Notes: generated by a model from the sequence alone, not told the origin. A DNA stretch of 64,000 nt from SHZI01 sp041396045 (GCA_041396045.1 JAWKZI010000005.1:1-64000); one strand, 5' to 3'; counted from the first letter of the stretch, positions 39,212 to 49,078 are shown. A program made the numbers and translations.

Positions 39212-41818
39212 ATGGGTACAGTGAAGCTCAGCGGCAGAAATGCTGCAATTCTGATCATGGGGGTGGGTCTGGCAGCATTCGCTGTGGACGCACTGGCGGT
39301 TGAAGAAATCGTCGTTACGACGCGCAAGCGCGAAGAGAATCTGCAGTCTGTACCAATCGCCGTTCAGGCGATTACCGCCGCTGACATCGAAGCGCGCGGT
39401 CTGGTCAGCCTGGACAAGGTCATTCAGCAGTCGTCCAGTGTGATTTTTGACCAGGGCTTCTCACCGCAGGACACGCGCATCACGATCCGTGGTCTCGCGC
39501 CAACGCGCGGTCGCCAGAACGTGGCCGTTTTACAGGATGGTGTGGACGTATCCAGCGAGGCAGGCGCGGTTACCGCCGGCGGCTCCCTGTTGATCAACCC
39601 GCGGCTCTTTGATCTGGAGCGCATCGAAATCGTCAAGGGCCCGCAGATTGCGCTCTATGGTCGATCGGCCTTTGCCGGCGCTATCAATTACATCACCCGT
39701 AAACCCGGCGATGAGTTTTACGCCAGGGTTGGCACGGACATCGGTTCATATGGGCAATTCGAGCTGTCCGGCAGCGTCGATGGCCCGCTCTCCGACACTG
39801 TTAGTGCCGGCATTTCCGGGATGGTTTGGAGCCGTGACGGATTCCACACCAACTCGTTGACCGGTCACAAGGTGGGTGATCTCGAGGGCACCAGCATTGC
39901 CGGTACAGGCGTTTGGAAAATAACCGAGCATCTGAAAGCCACTGCCCGCATTGAGAACCTCAATGACGAATTTGGTGTAACGCCCTACGCCAATATGCCG
40001 TTCAATACGACGTTTGCGGTGCCACAGACGGCGATTGACGGTGGTGTTACGACGGCCACCACCGTGCCCGGTGTATCCGGTGATGTCACCGATGGTGATG
40101 ATCTGGTGCTGGCGATCAGTGAAGATCCGCGCACCTGCAATCCCAATGTTCCCAATGACGGCACCATCGGCTGCCGGGACTACGCCGGCAGCACGCGTGA
40201 TGTCACCCGCGGTACGCTGGACATCGATTGGGATCTGGGGCCGGTCATCCTGTCGTCCCTGACACACTATGCCGATGCCCACATTACCCAGGCCGAGGGT
40301 TCCGAGGATGTCAGCGTCAGCGTGGCGCCGACGGGCGGAGAACTGTTCATCGATCAGGACACCACGTTGTTCAGCCAGGAAATTCGCCTGGCGTCCAACT
40401 CGCAAGGCCGCTGGAACTGGCTGGTGGGCGGTTTGATCTGGCAGGAGCGGCTCGATCTGGATGACGGGTCGATGACCTGCCTGAATTACACGGGCTTCCC
40501 GATTTTTGCGGCGGGACCGCAACCTTGTGGCCCGACCCTTGCCGCCATTCGCAGCAACGCCCCACTCGATGTGCCGGGGGACGGGCTGACTCCGCTCAAT
40601 CCCGACAGGTGGATTCGCGATACCGACCACTGGTCCCTTTTTGGCCTGGTCGAGTGGCAGTTCCTGGATTCATGGAAGCTGACCCTTGAGGGCCGCTATT
40701 CCGACGAAGAAACCACCGCCAAGGGACCGGATCAGGACAACGGTATTTTTGACCCATCGGGCACTCTATGTACTTTCTTTGGCGCACCGCCATGTCCGCG
40801 GTCCGGTCCCGGAACTGACGCCGTGACGGGCATGACCACGGTGGCCAATGCCCGCGGCGGCACGGAAAGCGACAGCTTCTTTGCGCCGAAGGTCACGGTC
40901 ACATGGACACCCGCTGACAACCAGATGTACTACTTCAGCTTTGCCGAATCGTTCAAACCGAAGGGAATCAGCACGCTGCTCGGCGGCACCGGTGGCTTTT
41001 ATGACACGGAATGCGGTGTGCCCGGTGGCCGCAATCCGGATTGCACCGATCCGATTGCCAATTTCCGGTTTGCGCAGGAGAAACTCGACAACTACGAACT
41101 GGGCGCCAAGACATCCTGGCTGGATAACCGGCTGCGGTTGAATGGTTCCGTGTTCTTCGAGGACTTCAAGAACAAGCAGGTGTCTACCCAGGTCGAAGAT
41201 CCTGACACCGGCATCCTGTCACCGCGTATCGTGAATGCCGGCGCAGCCGAAGTGTGGGGTGCGGACCTGGAGGCCACCTGGTTTGCTACGGACAACCTGA
41301 CGATGAGCCTCAACTACACCTGGCTGGATACCGAGTACACCAGGTACCAGACCTTCACGACCGGTTCCGGCACCATCGCTTATGTGGGCAACTGCACGGT
41401 GACAGTCGTTGCCGGGCGCACGGGGTGTGTAGTCGACTACTCAGGGAACGAACTGGAAGGCGCGCCGAACAACTCCGCCGTGGGCAATGTCCGCTGGCAG
41501 GCTGGTCTGGCAGGTTCAACCGACTATTTCCTGGAAAGCACCATCAAGTACCAGGACGATCGCTATGTCAGCGACAAGAACCAGCTCGTGTTTCCCAGCT
41601 ATGTTCTGTTCGACTTCCGCGTGGGCATCACCAATGCCAACTGGGACATCATCGCTTACGTCGATAACGCCTTCGACGACGACACTGTCAAGACGGGATT
41701 CGAGGATGGCAGTATCCCGACGTTCTTCCAGACGGGTGGTTTCTTCAACAAAGGCACAGTGATTCTGCCGGATCCTCGCACCTACGGCCTGCGGGTGAAT
41801 TACCACTTCGGCAAGTAG
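39212..41818 (+). CDS. TonB-dependent outer-membrane receptor
   Basis: 868 residues. Signal peptide, then a TonB-box-like EEIVVTTRKREENLQSVPIAV, plug domain (IRGLAPTRGRQNVAVLQDGV, LERIEIVKGPQIALYGRSAFAGAINYITRKP) and a 22-strand barrel ending in VNYHFGK. The plug and start style matches the receptors of sphingomonads and marine gammaproteobacteria for hydrophobic or plant compounds rather than classical siderophore receptors. Several cysteines in extracellular loops are notable. The ATG at 39212 follows CAGGGGG; the frame extends upstream to 39029 without support. Ligand unknown, but the next genes suggest a catabolic substrate. Confidence 0.9.
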   Translation: MGTVKLSGRNAAILIMGVGLAAFAVDALAVEEIVVTTRKREENLQSVPIAVQAITAADIEARGLVSLDKVIQQSSSVIFDQGFSPQDTRITIRGLAPTRGRQNVAVLQDGVDVSSEAGAVTAGGSLLINPRLFDLERIEIVKGPQIALYGRSAFAGAINYITRKPGDEFYARVGTDIGSYGQFELSGSVDGPLSDTVSAGISGMVWSRDGFHTNSLTGHKVGDLEGTSIAGTGVWKITEHLKATARIENLNDEFGVTPYANMPFNTTFAVPQTAIDGGVTTATTVPGVSGDVTDGDDLVLAISEDPRTCNPNVPNDGTIGCRDYAGSTRDVTRGTLDIDWDLGPVILSSLTHYADAHITQAEGSEDVSVSVAPTGGELFIDQDTTLFSQEIRLASNSQGRWNWLVGGLIWQERLDLDDGSMTCLNYTGFPIFAAGPQPCGPTLAAIRSNAPLDVPGDGLTPLNPDRWIRDTDHWSLFGLVEWQFLDSWKLTLEGRYSDEETTAKGPDQDNGIFDPSGTLCTFFGAPPCPRSGPGTDAVTGMTTVANARGGTESDSFFAPKVTVTWTPADNQMYYFSFAESFKPKGISTLLGGTGGFYDTECGVPGGRNPDCTDPIANFRFAQEKLDNYELGAKTSWLDNRLRLNGSVFFEDFKNKQVSTQVEDPDTGILSPRIVNAGAAEVWGADLEATWFATDNLTMSLNYTWLDTEYTRYQTFTTGSGTIAYVGNCTVTVVAGRTGCVVDYSGNELEGAPNNSAVGNVRWQAGLAGSTDYFLESTIKYQDDRYVSDKNQLVFPSYVLFDFRVGITNANWDIIAYVDNAFDDDTVKTGFEDGSIPTFFQTGGFFNKGTVILPDPRTYGLRVNYHFGK

Positions 41819-41838
41819 CTCGCGAATGTTTGCATCAG

Positions 41839-41876
41839 GGCCGCGGGACGGGGATCCGTCCCGCGGCCTTAATTTT
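41839..41876. terminator. bidirectional rho-independent terminator
   Basis: A perfect 12-base stem (41839-41850 pairing with 41857-41868) around a GGGATC loop is followed by TTAATTTT. It sits between the convergent TonB-receptor and paraoxonase-like genes. The minus-strand stop codon (41869-41871) abuts the stem. Confidence 0.85.
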
Positions 41877-42942
41877 GTGTGCAGACCAGGATTTGCCGGG
41901 CCGTAATGGAGCCGATGAGCAGTTTGTTGCCGTAGGTCACGCCGACGCTGCCGGCGGATATTTCGTTACCGTCGTTCAGATAGATCTCATCAATCACGGG
42001 ATTGCCGCCGGCGTCCGGAATGACCCGGAAGATTTGCGTGGGTGAGGGCGACCCGTTGATAAAGTGCTGGATGAGCTTCAGCGTGTTGACGTGTCCGGCG
42101 ACGGTGAGGCTGCCATCCGCCGCAACATCGACGTTGTCCGGTGAGGTGGGCAGCGCAATGCGCTCCGTTTCCCGTACCGAGCCGTCATCCGGATTCCGGG
42201 CCAGCACCCGCAGGCGCTGTCCGGCTGTTTCCGCCACATAGAGCGTGCGACCGTCGGCCGACACATTGATGCCGCCACCGGCCGCGATGTCGTCCAGGAC
42301 GACCCGCGCGCTGTTTCCGTCAAAGTAGGTTAGCGGCGACCCGCCGATGCCCAGCTGCTGCAAAGCTGCCGCCAGGCCACCTGCCAGAACCTTGTCGTTG
42401 GCGACGTAGAACTGCCGGGGCCCGACTGCCGCGAGGTCGTTCGGGGAATTGAAGAGTGGGCTGCTGAATGTTTCCCGGTGCCGGAACTGTCCAGGCGAAA
42501 CCTCGTCGAAAACCTCCACCAGTTCCAGCTCCCGTCCACGGTTGACCGGATGATTGATTACGAAGAGGCTGCGTTTGCCGTTCGGGTCTGTGTACAGGCT
42601 CAAGCCGTGCGGTCGCAGATGATCCGGTTTGTCGATCAACGCCACTTCCGCAACCAGCGGCTGGCGGTTAAGGTCGATGCGCAATATGGTGCCCTGGACA
42701 TTGCTGCCGTCGCCCTTTACCAGTGCCTGGCGGTCCAGGTAGGAGAGATAGACCAGGCCATTCTCGCGGTCCACGGCCATATCCTCGGCGCTCGCGTCCA
42801 GGGGCAAGGCATCGCATTGGCCAGCGAAGTGCGGATCGACTTGCCGGAATGCGCCACCCCGGTACAGTACGTAGATAATGCTGACCGCGGCGACCAGCAC
42901 CAGTACGCCGATAAGCTTCAGCAGTTGTTTCAGGAGACGCAT
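41869..42942 (-). CDS. paraoxonase (PON)-like arylesterase/lactonase, membrane anchored
   Basis: Six-bladed beta-propeller hydrolase closely patterned on animal serum paraoxonases. The calcium-ligand segments are ED (ASAEDMAV), SPNDLAAVG, GINVSADG and DNVDV, and the catalytic histidine segment is RPHGLSLYTD. VINHP and the C-terminal GKLLIGS/C pair also match. An N-terminal transmembrane helix (VLVLVAAVSIIYVL) anchors it, likely facing the periplasm. Start ATG 42942 gives MRLLKQLLKL; a longer frame from 42990 adds 16 residues. Expected activity is lactone or aryl-ester hydrolysis, perhaps quorum-signal or substrate lactones. Convergent with the TonB receptor, divergent from an MFS gene. Confidence 0.85.
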   Translation of the reverse strand: MRLLKQLLKLIGVLVLVAAVSIIYVLYRGGAFRQVDPHFAGQCDALPLDASAEDMAVDRENGLVYLSYLDRQALVKGDGSNVQGTILRIDLNRQPLVAEVALIDKPDHLRPHGLSLYTDPNGKRSLFVINHPVNRGRELELVEVFDEVSPGQFRHRETFSSPLFNSPNDLAAVGPRQFYVANDKVLAGGLAAALQQLGIGGSPLTYFDGNSARVVLDDIAAGGGINVSADGRTLYVAETAGQRLRVLARNPDDGSVRETERIALPTSPDNVDVAADGSLTVAGHVNTLKLIQHFINGSPSPTQIFRVIPDAGGNPVIDEIYLNDGNEISAGSVGVTYGNKLLIGSITARQILVCTQN

Positions 42943-43129
42943 GATTGAACTGGTCCTGCCAGGCAGAGGTACTGACTCTGTTTTATTCATGCTGGATGGT
43001 CAACAGTCACCCCGGGTATTGCGGCCAGCCAAATCACCAGATGGATAGCGGTGCACCACCATTAGGCGAGAGGGGCAGTCCTTGCCACACTCGCAGTCCG
43101 GCAAATTCCGGGGCCGCCAGCGATAGTCG

Positions 43130-44507
43130 ATGACCTCAGCCGAACCACGCGCTTCAGGAAGCAGGCCCGGCGCCGCTATTGCCGAAGTGGGGCTGTATCG
43201 GGTTGGCCCGCTGGTCATGCGCCCGGAAGTTACCCCGAAGAACGTCTGGACACTGTTCTTTGTGTCGTTCTTTGGCATTGCCATGATGAACACCGTCGGG
43301 GTGATGCAACCCTATGTGTTCACCGAGATTCTGAACATTCCGCCGGATGAGCAGGGATCTCTGGCTGGTAACCTGACCGTTTTGCAGGAAATCGTCGCAT
43401 TGGTCCTGCTGGGGCCTGCCGGGGCGCTATCTGATCGCGTAGGTCGGAAGCCTATCTTCGGTACCGGGTTTCTGCTGCTCGGCCTGGGCTATTGCCTGTA
43501 TCCCCTGGCGAGTTCGGAGTTGGGAGCTGGCATTTTTCCGCTTGTTTGTGGCCTCTGGCGTGTCCTGCGTCAATGTGATGCTGGTGTCGGTTGCCAACGA
43601 CTATCCGGTTGAAAATCACGCGCGAAGATGATCGCTGCCGTGTTCATATTCAACGGTCTTGGCATCGCGTCACTGCCGCGGCTGATTGGCGGATTGCCCA
43701 ATCGTTTCATGGAATACGGCATCGACCCGGTTCTGGGCCGGGCGCTTTGCTTTCTGGTGTGTCACGGCGCTATGTGTATTTTTGGCTATGGCACTGTTCT
43801 GGGGTCTGCGCTCGGGCGCCCCGGCGCAGAGCAGCAAGCGGGAGCCCCTGCTGGCAACGCTCAAGATCGGGCTGGCGGCCGGCCGTAATCCCCGCGTGGC
43901 GCTGGCCTATACGGCCGGTCTGGTGTCCCGGGCGGACCTGGCCGTGGTCAGCACGTTCCTTACCCTGTGGCTGGTCCAGGAGGGAATCGCGCAGGGATTG
44001 ACGACGGGTGAGGCGCTCAAGAGAGCAACGCTCTTCTACGTGATCATCCAGGCGATGGCGGTTCCCTGGGCGCCTGTCTTCGGCTGGATTCTCGACCGCG
44101 TGGACCGCGTCGCCGGACTGGCTGGTGCAATGATCCTTGCTGGCATTGGCTACGCCTCACTGGGTATGCTGAAGGACCCGTTGGGCAACGGCATGTACAT
44201 TGGCGGCCTCGTCGGCATGGGAGAGATGGCGGCGAATATTTCCGCTACGTCACTCATCGGCAAGGAAGCGCCTGACCGGGGTCGTGCGGTGCTCGCCTGC
44301 GCAGCCTCTCCGGCGCGCGGGCATCATGCTGGTGGCAAAGGCGGTGGGTGGCTGTTTGACAACTGGCGTCCGGTTGGCCCCTTCGTGCTGATGGCTGTTG
44401 CCAATTGCGTGATGTTCACGTTGGCCACAGTCACGCACTTGCCACGCCGCGCGGCGGGCACCGTTGAACCGCCGGCCACAGTGTCAACGGGCACCGACGG
44501 CGGTTGA
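43130..44507 (+). CDS. MFS transporter, frameshifted
   Basis: About 455 residues in a 12-helix major-facilitator pattern. The first part (43130 to about 43545) has the signature DRVGRKPIFGTGF between helices 2 and 3. Reading then passes into VANDYPVENHARKMIAAVFIFNGLG, next, from about 43765, into FLAMALFWGLR, and is probably disturbed again near 44300 (before GGWLFDNWRPVGPFVL). It is a paralogue of the intact MFS at 47154, sharing the order GDL/GNL, DR-GR, RADL, GWLFDxW-PxGPFVL. Substrate unknown; position suggests uptake for the local catabolic genes. Confidence 0.8.
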
Positions 44508-44546
44508 TAATATCCTTACATCCGGGTTCTGAATCGGAGCTGAAAC

Positions 44547-45619
44547 ATGCCAACACACGCCGAGATCTGCTGAATTCCTTCGCCACCGTCGGTCCTCTGG
44601 GGGCCATGTCGCTGGGCATGCTCCAATCGGGCTCGGCTCTGGCTGCAACAGGGACAGACAAATTCCGTGGCTTCAACACCAGCCGCTATGGCAAAGGCCC
44701 GGCTCTGGAAGGCCCCTATATCAACCTGGGCACCGGCAAGGGCAACAAGCTGGCTTACGCCCGAATCCAGGGCGATCTGGACAACAGCAAGGAAATTCTT
44801 CTGGTTCAAGGGCTATTGTTCCGGCGTTCGTCCCGGCAAACGCATCGATGACTTGTGCGGCGCCGAGGGCTTCGGAGTTATACGGTTAAACACCTTGCCG
44901 GATGGTTCAATCCAGCGGATGTGCCGCGAAATCATTGTTTATACGGACCTCCGTAGCGGCGAGGTTCTGGAGGAGTGGAAGAACCCCTACCTCAATGAAA
45001 CTGTAAAGGTCGTGCACGTAGCCAACGACCCGTTCAATTACATGATCGAGGATTATTTCCGGCACCCCCAGCTTCGGCGGACTCAACAAGAGAAAGCGCC
45101 ACCGCGCATACCCTTCATCCCGCCCCTGGTACCAGCATGGTGCATGGCTGGAAATGGAAATGCACATTCACCTGATCTATCCCAGTGCGTTGCAGCCGGA
45201 CAAATGGCCGCGTGAATCCGCTGGCAAGTTCGCCCAGGTTTCCGAGTTCTTTGCTCATCAGCGTCAAAGCCGAAGACATGCAGAACGAGAAACTTAATAC
45301 TGTTGATTACCGTGGCACCTGGAATCGCATTACGCCGTGGCTGCCATGGATGTTGATGGGTCAGATGCCAGGTCACATCACCTACAGCTGCTTCATGGGG
45401 ACCTGTGACAGCCCCGACCAGGTTTTGCATCGGTCGGTTGTCGATTACGCGGAAAAGAACTACAAAAAGTTCTTCACGGCACCCACCGAGTTCCACGGGT
45501 TCGGAAAGTCTTTCCAGCCTGGAGAACTACGCAAATACCCAGAAACCGCAGCCGCCCAAGGCACCACCAAAGACGCCCTGATCCAGGAGCCCGGGACGTG
45601 CCCGGCTGACCGCCGGTAG
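44547..45619 (+). CDS. DUF1838-like exported protein, multiple frameshifts
   Basis: The N-terminus resembles a twin-arginine signal (NTRRDLLNSFATVGPLGA) entered from the ATG at 44547, preceded by GGAG, if one indel is allowed just after the start. Conserved-looking blocks follow in alternating frames: NLGTGKGNKLAYARIQGDL, then GYCSGVRPGKRIDDLCGAEGFG, REIIVYTDLRSGEVLEEWKNP and VKVVHVANDPFNYMIED. Next comes EMEMHIHLIYPSAL near 45150, then MQNEKLNTVDYRGTWNRI to the stop. At least four indels. The pattern matches DUF1838 proteins as I remember them; function unknown. Lies between an MFS and an aldehyde dehydrogenase gene on the same strand. Confidence 0.55.
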
Positions 45620-45709
45620 GCGGTCAGCCGGACAATTGGCCCCGGTAGGGCTTTCGTGCCTGCCAGCAGAACCGGACAATGACTCCGGTTCTCCGAAGGT
45701 TGAGTTTTT

Positions 45710-47161
45710 ATGCCCACGAAATTCGGCGACCGCCTGATGTATATCGGCGGGAAGTTTGTTCGCGGCAGCAGTGGTCAGTGGATCGAGTCGGTGAATCCGG
45801 GCACGGAAGAAGTGCACGGCCGGATACCGGTGGCTACGGCCAGGGATGTGGACGCTGCCGTCGTCGCGGCGGAGGCTGCCCAGCCGGGCTGGGCAGGCCT
45901 GTCGATCTGGGAACGGCGGGACATGTTGCGCAATCTGGCTGCCGGAATACGCGCTCGTGCCGCTGAAGTGCTGCCCATGGAGGCTGCAGATACCGGCAAT
46001 ACCATTGCAAGCCTCGGTCACGATATTGAAGTAGCTGCCAACTATATCGACCTCTTCTCGGGGTTCGGTACGGAAATGAAGGGTGACAGTGTTCCGGCAA
46101 CCAGTGACGGCATTCACTTTTCGATCCGCGAACCCTATGGCGTGGTCGCGCGCATCGTGCCGTTCAATCACCCGTTTCTCTTCGCCGGTGCGCATCTCGC
46201 TGCACCGCTAATGGCCGGTAATACGGTGATCATCAAGACGCCGGAGACCAGTCCGTTGTCCGGCACGATCATGGGGGAGATCTGTCGTGACGTGCTGCCT
46301 GCCGGCGTGGTGAACATCCTGCATGGTGCGGGTCTGCCGACTGGTGACGCCATCGTTCGCCACCCGCGTATCTGGCGCATCGGCTTTACGGGCTCGGTAC
46401 AGACGGGTCTCGCAATCCAGCGCTCAGCGGCGGAGGTTGCCGTGAAGCACATTTCGCTGGAACTCGGCGGCAAGAATCCGATGATCGTCTGTCCGGATGC
46501 CGATCCGGAGACAGTGGCCAGGGCGGCCGTAATCGGCATGAATTTCGCGTGGGCAGGACAGTCCTGCGGCTCCAACAGTCGCCTGCTGATTCACGAGTCA
46601 CTGTACGACGAGGTGGCAGAACGCATAGTGGACCAGGTGGCGAAAATCCGCGTTGGCGATGCACTGGATCCGACGTCAGAGATGGGGCCGGTAAACTCGG
46701 CAGCACACTATCAGCGAGTGTTGTCGTTCGTGGAATCTGCACGATCTGATGGCGCGAAGCTGCTCACGGGCGGTGAACGTCCCGGAGGTGAGGCATTTAG
46801 TCGCGGCTACTGGTTGCGGCCAACCGTGTATGGTGCGGTCACAATGAACATGCGGGTGGCGCGTGAGGAAGTTTTCGGACCGATCCTGTCGCTACTGAAG
46901 TGGAAAACGCAGGAAGAAGCAATCGCGATGGCAAATGGGACAGAATACGGGCTAGCATCCGGGGTCTGGACGCATGATCTGAAGACCGCCATGGATTTTG
47001 CACGGGCCTTGCAGTCCGGATTCGTGTGGATCAACACTACCGCCCGTCATTTTGTCGGCATGCCGTTTGGCGGCTGGAAGAACAGCGGCCTGGGCCGCGA
47101 AGAGTGCCTGGAAGAACTCCTGAGCTACACACACAACAAGGCCATTCACGTCTTTGTCTAG
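45710..47161 (+). CDS. NAD(P)-dependent aldehyde dehydrogenase
   Basis: 483 residues in one frame. Catalytic Cys in AGQSCGSNSR, general-base Glu in LELGGKNPM, NAD motif FTGSVQTG, and the late EEVFGPILSLL and NSGLGREE segments are all visible. It resembles betaine-aldehyde/aromatic-aldehyde dehydrogenases. It overlaps the next MFS gene by 8 bases, if that gene uses its TTG start, so the two are cotranscribed. Probably oxidises an aldehyde intermediate of the compound handled by this island. Confidence 0.88.
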   Translation: MPTKFGDRLMYIGGKFVRGSSGQWIESVNPGTEEVHGRIPVATARDVDAAVVAAEAAQPGWAGLSIWERRDMLRNLAAGIRARAAEVLPMEAADTGNTIASLGHDIEVAANYIDLFSGFGTEMKGDSVPATSDGIHFSIREPYGVVARIVPFNHPFLFAGAHLAAPLMAGNTVIIKTPETSPLSGTIMGEICRDVLPAGVVNILHGAGLPTGDAIVRHPRIWRIGFTGSVQTGLAIQRSAAEVAVKHISLELGGKNPMIVCPDADPETVARAAVIGMNFAWAGQSCGSNSRLLIHESLYDEVAERIVDQVAKIRVGDALDPTSEMGPVNSAAHYQRVLSFVESARSDGAKLLTGGERPGGEAFSRGYWLRPTVYGAVTMNMRVAREEVFGPILSLLKWKTQEEAIAMANGTEYGLASGVWTHDLKTAMDFARALQSGFVWINTTARHFVGMPFGGWKNSGLGREECLEELLSYTHNKAIHVFV

Positions 47162-48527
47162 AAACTCTGAAACAAGCAGCGCCGCTGGCGCAGAAGCCCT
47201 GGAAGGTCCAGGTGGCAAATTTGGCTGGGTACGGCTGGCACCCGGCGTTTCCCACTGGAACATGTGGGTCTTTCTCTATGCTTCGTTTGCCACGATCGGC
47301 CTGCTGACCTTTGTAACTGTCGGCACTCCGTATGTGCTGACAGCCAACCTCGGTGTACCAATCGGCGAACAGGGCACCGTGGTGGGTGACCTGACGCTGT
47401 GGAGCGAAGTGGCGCTGTTGATGGTGTTTGGCCCGGTCGGTGTGCTTGCCGATCGCATCGGCCGGCGTGGCGTCTATGTCATTGGCTTGACGGTGATGGG
47501 CCTGGCTTACGCACTGTATCCCTTTGCGTCGTCGATTCCCGAATTGACCGTATATCGCATGATTTATGCTGCCGGCGTGGCGGCGGCGACCGGGATGCTG
47601 GGCACGCTGGTCGCTGACTATCCCTACAATCCCGACCGCGGCAAGATGGTGGCGCTTGGCGGCACGCTGAATGGCCTCGGTGTGATCTGCGTGGTCGTAG
47701 TCCTGGGCGGCCTGATGAAGTCCTTCGTTGCCGGCGGTGCTGATGCACTGGATGCCGGGCGGTTGGCTCACTTCGCGATAGCCGGGCTCTGTCTGTTGTC
47801 TGCGGTTATCGTCGCAATTGGCGTTCGCAAGGGTACGCCGGCCCCCCGTGAAATGCGGCCACCCGTACGGGAACTGGTTAGCAGCATATTTCTGGAGGTG
47901 CGAAATCCGCGTATCGCCCTCGCGTTTGCCTGTGCATTCATCGCTCGCGCAGACCTGGTGATTCTGGGTACCTTCAGCACCCTGTGGGGCACGACCGCTG
48001 CCCTGAACGACGGCATGGACATCTCGCATGCGGTCGCGACTTCGGCACGGATGACCTTTGGCACGGCGAGTCTTGCCGGCCTGATCTGGCTGCCGATCAT
48101 GGGCATCATCCTGGACCGTATTAATCGGGTGACAGGTACTTTCCTGTGCATGTCACTCACGGCAATCGGCTTTCTGGCGACGCTGGCCATCGACGATCCG
48201 GTAGCCAGGGAAAGTCAGATCATCTGGGTTCTGGTTGGCATCGGCAATATCAGCGCGTTCATCGGTGCCATGACGCTGGTCAGCGCAGAAGCGCCGATCA
48301 CGAAGCGCGGCGTGATCATCGGCATGTTCAATATCATGGGTGTGTTTGGCATCTTTATCTGCAGCGCCATCGGTGGCCGTTTGTTCGATGCCTGGAGTCC
48401 GGCAGGTCCGTTTGTGTTGATTGGTGCGTTGTCCGCGATTGTGGCAGTTGCTGCGCTATTGGTGCGGATATACGCTCCGGGCCCGGCTGTGGTTGGCAGG
48501 ACCAAGAAAGCCTCCATCGGACACTAG
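47154..48527 (+). CDS. MFS transporter
   Basis: 457 residues, 12 predicted helices, intact. The helix 2-3 loop reads ADRIGRRGVYVIG and the second half starts after a central loop (APREMRPPVRELVSS). The first in-frame start is the TTG at 47154, inside the end of the aldehyde dehydrogenase gene; no good ribosome-binding site is seen, which suits translational coupling. Paralogue of the frameshifted MFS at 43130. The pair may carry substrate and product, or two related substrates. Confidence 0.85.
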   Translation: MSRNSETSSAAGAEALEGPGGKFGWVRLAPGVSHWNMWVFLYASFATIGLLTFVTVGTPYVLTANLGVPIGEQGTVVGDLTLWSEVALLMVFGPVGVLADRIGRRGVYVIGLTVMGLAYALYPFASSIPELTVYRMIYAAGVAAATGMLGTLVADYPYNPDRGKMVALGGTLNGLGVICVVVVLGGLMKSFVAGGADALDAGRLAHFAIAGLCLLSAVIVAIGVRKGTPAPREMRPPVRELVSSIFLEVRNPRIALAFACAFIARADLVILGTFSTLWGTTAALNDGMDISHAVATSARMTFGTASLAGLIWLPIMGIILDRINRVTGTFLCMSLTAIGFLATLAIDDPVARESQIIWVLVGIGNISAFIGAMTLVSAEAPITKRGVIIGMFNIMGVFGIFICSAIGGRLFDAWSPAGPFVLIGALSAIVAVAALLVRIYAPGPAVVGRTKKASIGH

Positions 48528-48540
48528 CGCACGAGCTTCG

Positions 48541-48566
48541 CCGCCGCAGAAGCGGCTTCAGCTACG
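48541..48566. repeat. REP-like element, copy 1
   Basis: Contains AGCGGCTTCAGC within a short imperfect hairpin just after the MFS stop. The same 12-base word recurs at 62897-62908, also just after a stop codon. It resembles the REP repeats known from pseudomonads and xanthomonads. Two copies only, so the family is not proven. Confidence 0.35.
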
Positions 48567-48579
48567 CGAGTCTGGTAGC

Positions 48580-48772
48580 ACTCCGTAGCCCGCGCGACGG
48601 TGAGCAAGGGTATATCGCGGGACGTTCGTTACGGCCGTCCATCGCCTTCACTCACTTGACTCAGTCTGGCGGCGGGCTTTCCTGCCCGCCTGGACTTCGA
48701 CACCCGCGCTACACCCTTGCTCACCGTCGCGCTGCACTTGTAGTCGCAGCTCAGAGTGGTGGGCCACGGAGT
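48580..48772. repeat. nested long inverted repeat (REPIN- or MITE-like), intergenic
   Basis: Left arm 48592-48611 is a perfect 20-base inverse match to 48713-48732. The match extends inward to 48621/48703 with two mismatches. An outer pair, 48580-48591 with 48761-48772, matches at 11 of 12 bases. A third, perfect 7-base hairpin (48671-48677 with 48684-48690, GGCGGGC/GCCCGCC) sits in the loop. The element lies between the convergent MFS and copZ genes and has no T-run, so it is not a plain terminator. No ORF of note is inside. Confidence 0.7.
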
Positions 48773-48812
48773 ACACCACACCACAAATCACTGCCCTGTC
48801 GGAAGGGGCGCT

Positions 48813-49019
48813 TTATGCGCCGACCTGGAATCCGGCTGCCGTGATGGCCTTCGCCAGCGCGTCCTGCTGGATCAGCGCCGGGTCGAATTCCACGGATACC
48901 TTGCAGGCATTGCGGTCGGCGGTTGCCGACTTGACGCCCTCGTGGCTGGTCAGTGCATTCTGAACGCTGCGCTCACAGCCACCGCAGGTCATGCCCTGCA
49001 CATTAAATTCTGCCTTCAT
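48813..49019 (-). CDS. copZ: copper chaperone CopZ (heavy-metal-associated domain)
   Basis: 68-residue single HMA domain with the metal-binding GMTCGGCERSV motif and the usual beta-alpha-beta-beta-alpha-beta pattern. Delivers Cu(I) to CopA in the cytoplasm. Start is the ATG at 49019 (MKAEFNVQG), preceded by AAAGG; the frame extends to 49040 without homology. It follows copA by 59 bases on the same strand. Confidence 0.88.
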   Translation of the reverse strand: MKAEFNVQGMTCGGCERSVQNALTSHEGVKSATADRNACKVSVEFDPALIQQDALAKAITAAGFQVGA

Positions 49020-49078
49020 CACCTTTAGACCTCCGGTCAATTATTGAATGGATTGCCTGTAGAAAGTTGTTACCGACA

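Noticed and set aside
39212..41818. TonB receptor as the uptake receptor of an NRPS siderophore
   Set aside because: It lies 15 kb from the NRPS, among catabolic genes, and no hydroxamate, catecholate or export genes accompany the NRPS.
48528..48812. integron attC site or CRISPR repeats in the MFS-copZ gap
   Set aside because: No GTTRRRY/RYYYAAC core pair and no regularly spaced direct repeats; only inverted repeats are present.
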